From Cyclina sinensis (Eukaryota; Mollusca; Bivalvia; Venerida; Veneridae), in NCBI GenBank assembly GCA_012932295.1, contig JAAONU010000009.1:1539197-1603196 (forward strand): DNA of 64,000 nt, read 5' to 3'. Numbering within the stretch: position 1 is the first letter of the stretch; each line of letters begins with the position of its first letter. A program made the translations under genes and the position numbers. Below, in pieces: positions 61,920-64,000 of this stretch. A model generated the notes under the pieces. The model saw only the letters and a program-made list of their open reading frames with translations, was not told where the DNA came from and did not search any database.

Positions 61920-62290
61920 GTTGTAGGACATGCTAAAGATGTCAGATCGGGTTCAAGTCCACTAGCCTCTTCATACACTAGCAACCATGACAAAGTACTG
62001 ACGGGCATTATCGACTATGAGGATGAAGTTGTTGGCGACAGCACCAGTGCAAGACCGTAAATAGGCGTCAAAGATGTTATCTCTATACCACTCACCACTC
62101 ATGGTACCTCTATCGAAGACACATAGGTGTGTGTCCCTACTAGCTTCTGCGGCCAAAACTATCACTGAGTCCCTGCCAAACCGGGCTTAGTCTGCTAAAT
62201 GAAACCTCTCCACTGATCTCTGCAACTACCTATTAACCTATCCTTGTATAGACAGGGTAAAGCCGAAACTCGTATGTGAAGATGACTAGT
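61920..62290 (-). pseudogene. Tc1-family transposase relic
   Basis: The minus-strand frame holds SGEWYRDNIFDAYLRSCTGA and FILIVDNARQ, the region of the second catalytic Asp (FILMDDNARPH in better copies). Several substitutions and stops are present. Neither end is preserved. Confidence 0.65.
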
Positions 62291-63130
62291 TTCCACTGTT
62301 GAAAAAAAATTTGTCCGTACAAAAGAATAATCTAATGATTACAGAAATCCGTGGACGAGGATTTCTACTAAGAAACTTTCGACTTCGTTCTAGCACAGCA
62401 ATTATAAAGACTTAGATACTGAAAAAGTAAATTTCAGCTTATTTCAGCATAAGCAAAATTCCACAAATGAAAAATAAAGATGATATGAATAAAAGCACAG
62501 CAGATCAATCTCTTGTTGATTCAATTGGAATCTCTTTATCATGTAGTTTGCTAACTCAAACGTCCAAGAAGTTTTATATTTTATTCAAATGAAATGTTCA
62601 TTGTCAAATATAACTCGAGTAGAGAAGCATACATGTTCTAGCAGAGCGCTGGTATAAAAACTGTTGCGATAAATTTATACTTAATAGGTAACGACGCACT
62701 CGAGACACTACTTATGATTTTATTTGAGCCTGAAAGAGAGAGCGAGTTTCTATTATACCTGGCACCAACCCAAAGCAATGTGAACTGAAGTAAGTGTGGC
62801 TTCAGTTATTATTGCCTTAGAACGATCCTCAAGACACGGCTAGGTGTTCGAACCTAGGACCAAGCCGCTGTTAATTATCTACTCAGATTCCTAAGTGTTG
62901 TTAAGAAAACCCAACTTATTGAAGGGATAAAACCTTTCTTCAGCTATCAGTTTTATCAGAAACCGATAATTCCTACATCAACAAACCTAAAGTCCGAAGC
63001 TTGAAAACCCGAATTTATTAATGTAGTAGATGTTGAGTTCGATCTTAATCACGATTACAGTACCGAACAATTGGCATGTCCGGAAAGAACATTTCTCCTC
63101 CCCATCCCTCTCCCAAACTACTACCTACCC
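62291..63130. other. No gene seen
   Basis: A GGTGTTCGAACCTAGGAC string near 62850 looks like a polymerase III B box but has no convincing A box or tail. Confidence 0.35.
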
Positions 63131-63135
63131 TTTTT

Positions 63136-63202
63136 CGGTTACGTAGGACCTCGGTTACGTAGGACGAGGTTACGTAGGACCTCGGTTACGTAGGACGAGG
63201 TT
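63136..63202. repeat. Short tandem repeat of GGTTACGTAGGAC
   Basis: Four copies of GGTTACGTAGGAC, spaced alternately by CTC and GA, so that a two-unit period is also visible. Each contains the palindrome TACGTA. Confidence 0.85.
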
Positions 63203-64000
63203 CGAACCCTGATAGTACTAAGGCGATGTGAATGGGGGGAAAAATTTGGAGATTTATAGTTATTTTTCAAAATGATAAATATTCCCAGAATGATAATTCA
63301 GTAAATTAATAAATTACAGTTTTACTGTATTATAGATAAGTAAAGACGAATCAAGGGAGGTCACTCTTTCTATGCCCAATGAAATAGTCAATTGTGTCCC
63401 TTAGAAGTAGATATATTACCCTAGTGTACAAACATACTATAGGTTAATAAATGGTTCCTTTTACTGTGATTGTATCATTGAATTGCATCTATTCATAGAA
63501 TATACGTTCAGTTCAAATTTAATGAAATGTTTAATCTAAAGACAAACAGACTAAAATCTTTTTGAGTGATATTGATATTTCATAAAAAGTTTAATATAAT
63601 CTGTTTTTAATTAACACAGGTCGAAGCTTTCATAACCTGTTTGAAAAAAGTATGAATTTGATGGATTTGTATTATCTCTTCTTTCTTTTTTCACGTATTT
63701 TGGAGAAAATTCAATTGAACAATTTTTCAAAAAAATCTCTCCTGTTACTCTTTGCGACATATAGTTATTTAAGGAATACATACAGCTTCATTCTTTGAAC
63801 CATTTGAAACGGTCTGGAGCTAAATGATCAAACAAAAAGCTCTCAAATAACATTTTGACACTATACTTATTGATTGAACAAAATGTGTATTTTACATTTT
63901 TTGCTCTTGTACATCATGTTAACGTAAATCGACAGCATACTAGAATATGTCTAATCATAAAATACAATGCAACACGAAACAAAACTTTCATTGGCTTAAA
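63203..64000. other. No gene seen
   Basis: AT-rich DNA without recognisable features to the end of the window. Confidence 0.45.

Noticed and set aside
62820..62900. Another tRNA-derived SINE
   Set aside because: Only a B-box-like string is visible; there is no A box or conserved tail.

Overview
The window looks like nuclear DNA of a marine bivalve or related mollusc. It is AT-rich, with small exons bounded by GT-AG sites and long introns. It holds a tRNA-derived SINE and long internally tandem-repeated elements that resemble repeats I associate with bivalve genomes, plus Tc1, mariner, pogo-like and LINE remnants. The organism call is inference. No bacterial or viral gene organisation is visible.

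The main content is a tandem cluster of three paralogous plus-strand receptor genes, called A (11.5-23.5 kb), B (27.3-42.8 kb) and C (44.9-58.1 kb). All three share one eight-exon plan: signal-peptide exon; very short one-Cys exon; exon with a compact five-Cys, sushi-like domain; three Ser/Thr-rich stalk exons; transmembrane exon; and one long exon for a cytoplasmic tail of about 320 residues with 14-16 tyrosines, eight of them in YxxL/I motifs. Exon junctions are phase 1 except between membrane and tail exons (phase 2). The tails are very similar and the outer domains very different, which suggests immune-type recognition receptors with a conserved signalling end. I know no name for this family.

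Gene A is intact (536 residues predicted). Gene B has two duplicated first exons and a one-base excess in a poly-A run of a stalk exon, which would give a short secreted product. Gene C lacks four bases in its tail exon, which removes the last part of the tail, although the downstream frame remains open. These may be real nulls, alleles or assembly errors.

Layout: 0.7-1.6 kb, LINE reverse-transcriptase relic; 6.4-7.5 kb, weak minus-strand exon candidates; 10.3-11.0 kb, two large palindromes; 11.5-23.5 kb, gene A with a foldback minisatellite in intron 1; 24.8-25.1 kb, CACGTG minisatellite; 27.3-42.8 kb, gene B, whose intron 2 holds two Tc1 relics and 4 kb of tandem-repeated elements; 44.4 kb, SINE; 44.9-58.1 kb, gene C, whose intron 2 holds a nearly complete LINE that itself carries a pogo-like element; 59.9-61.1 kb, mariner transposase with an intron-like insert; 62.0 kb, another Tc1 relic; 63.1 kb, a short tandem repeat.
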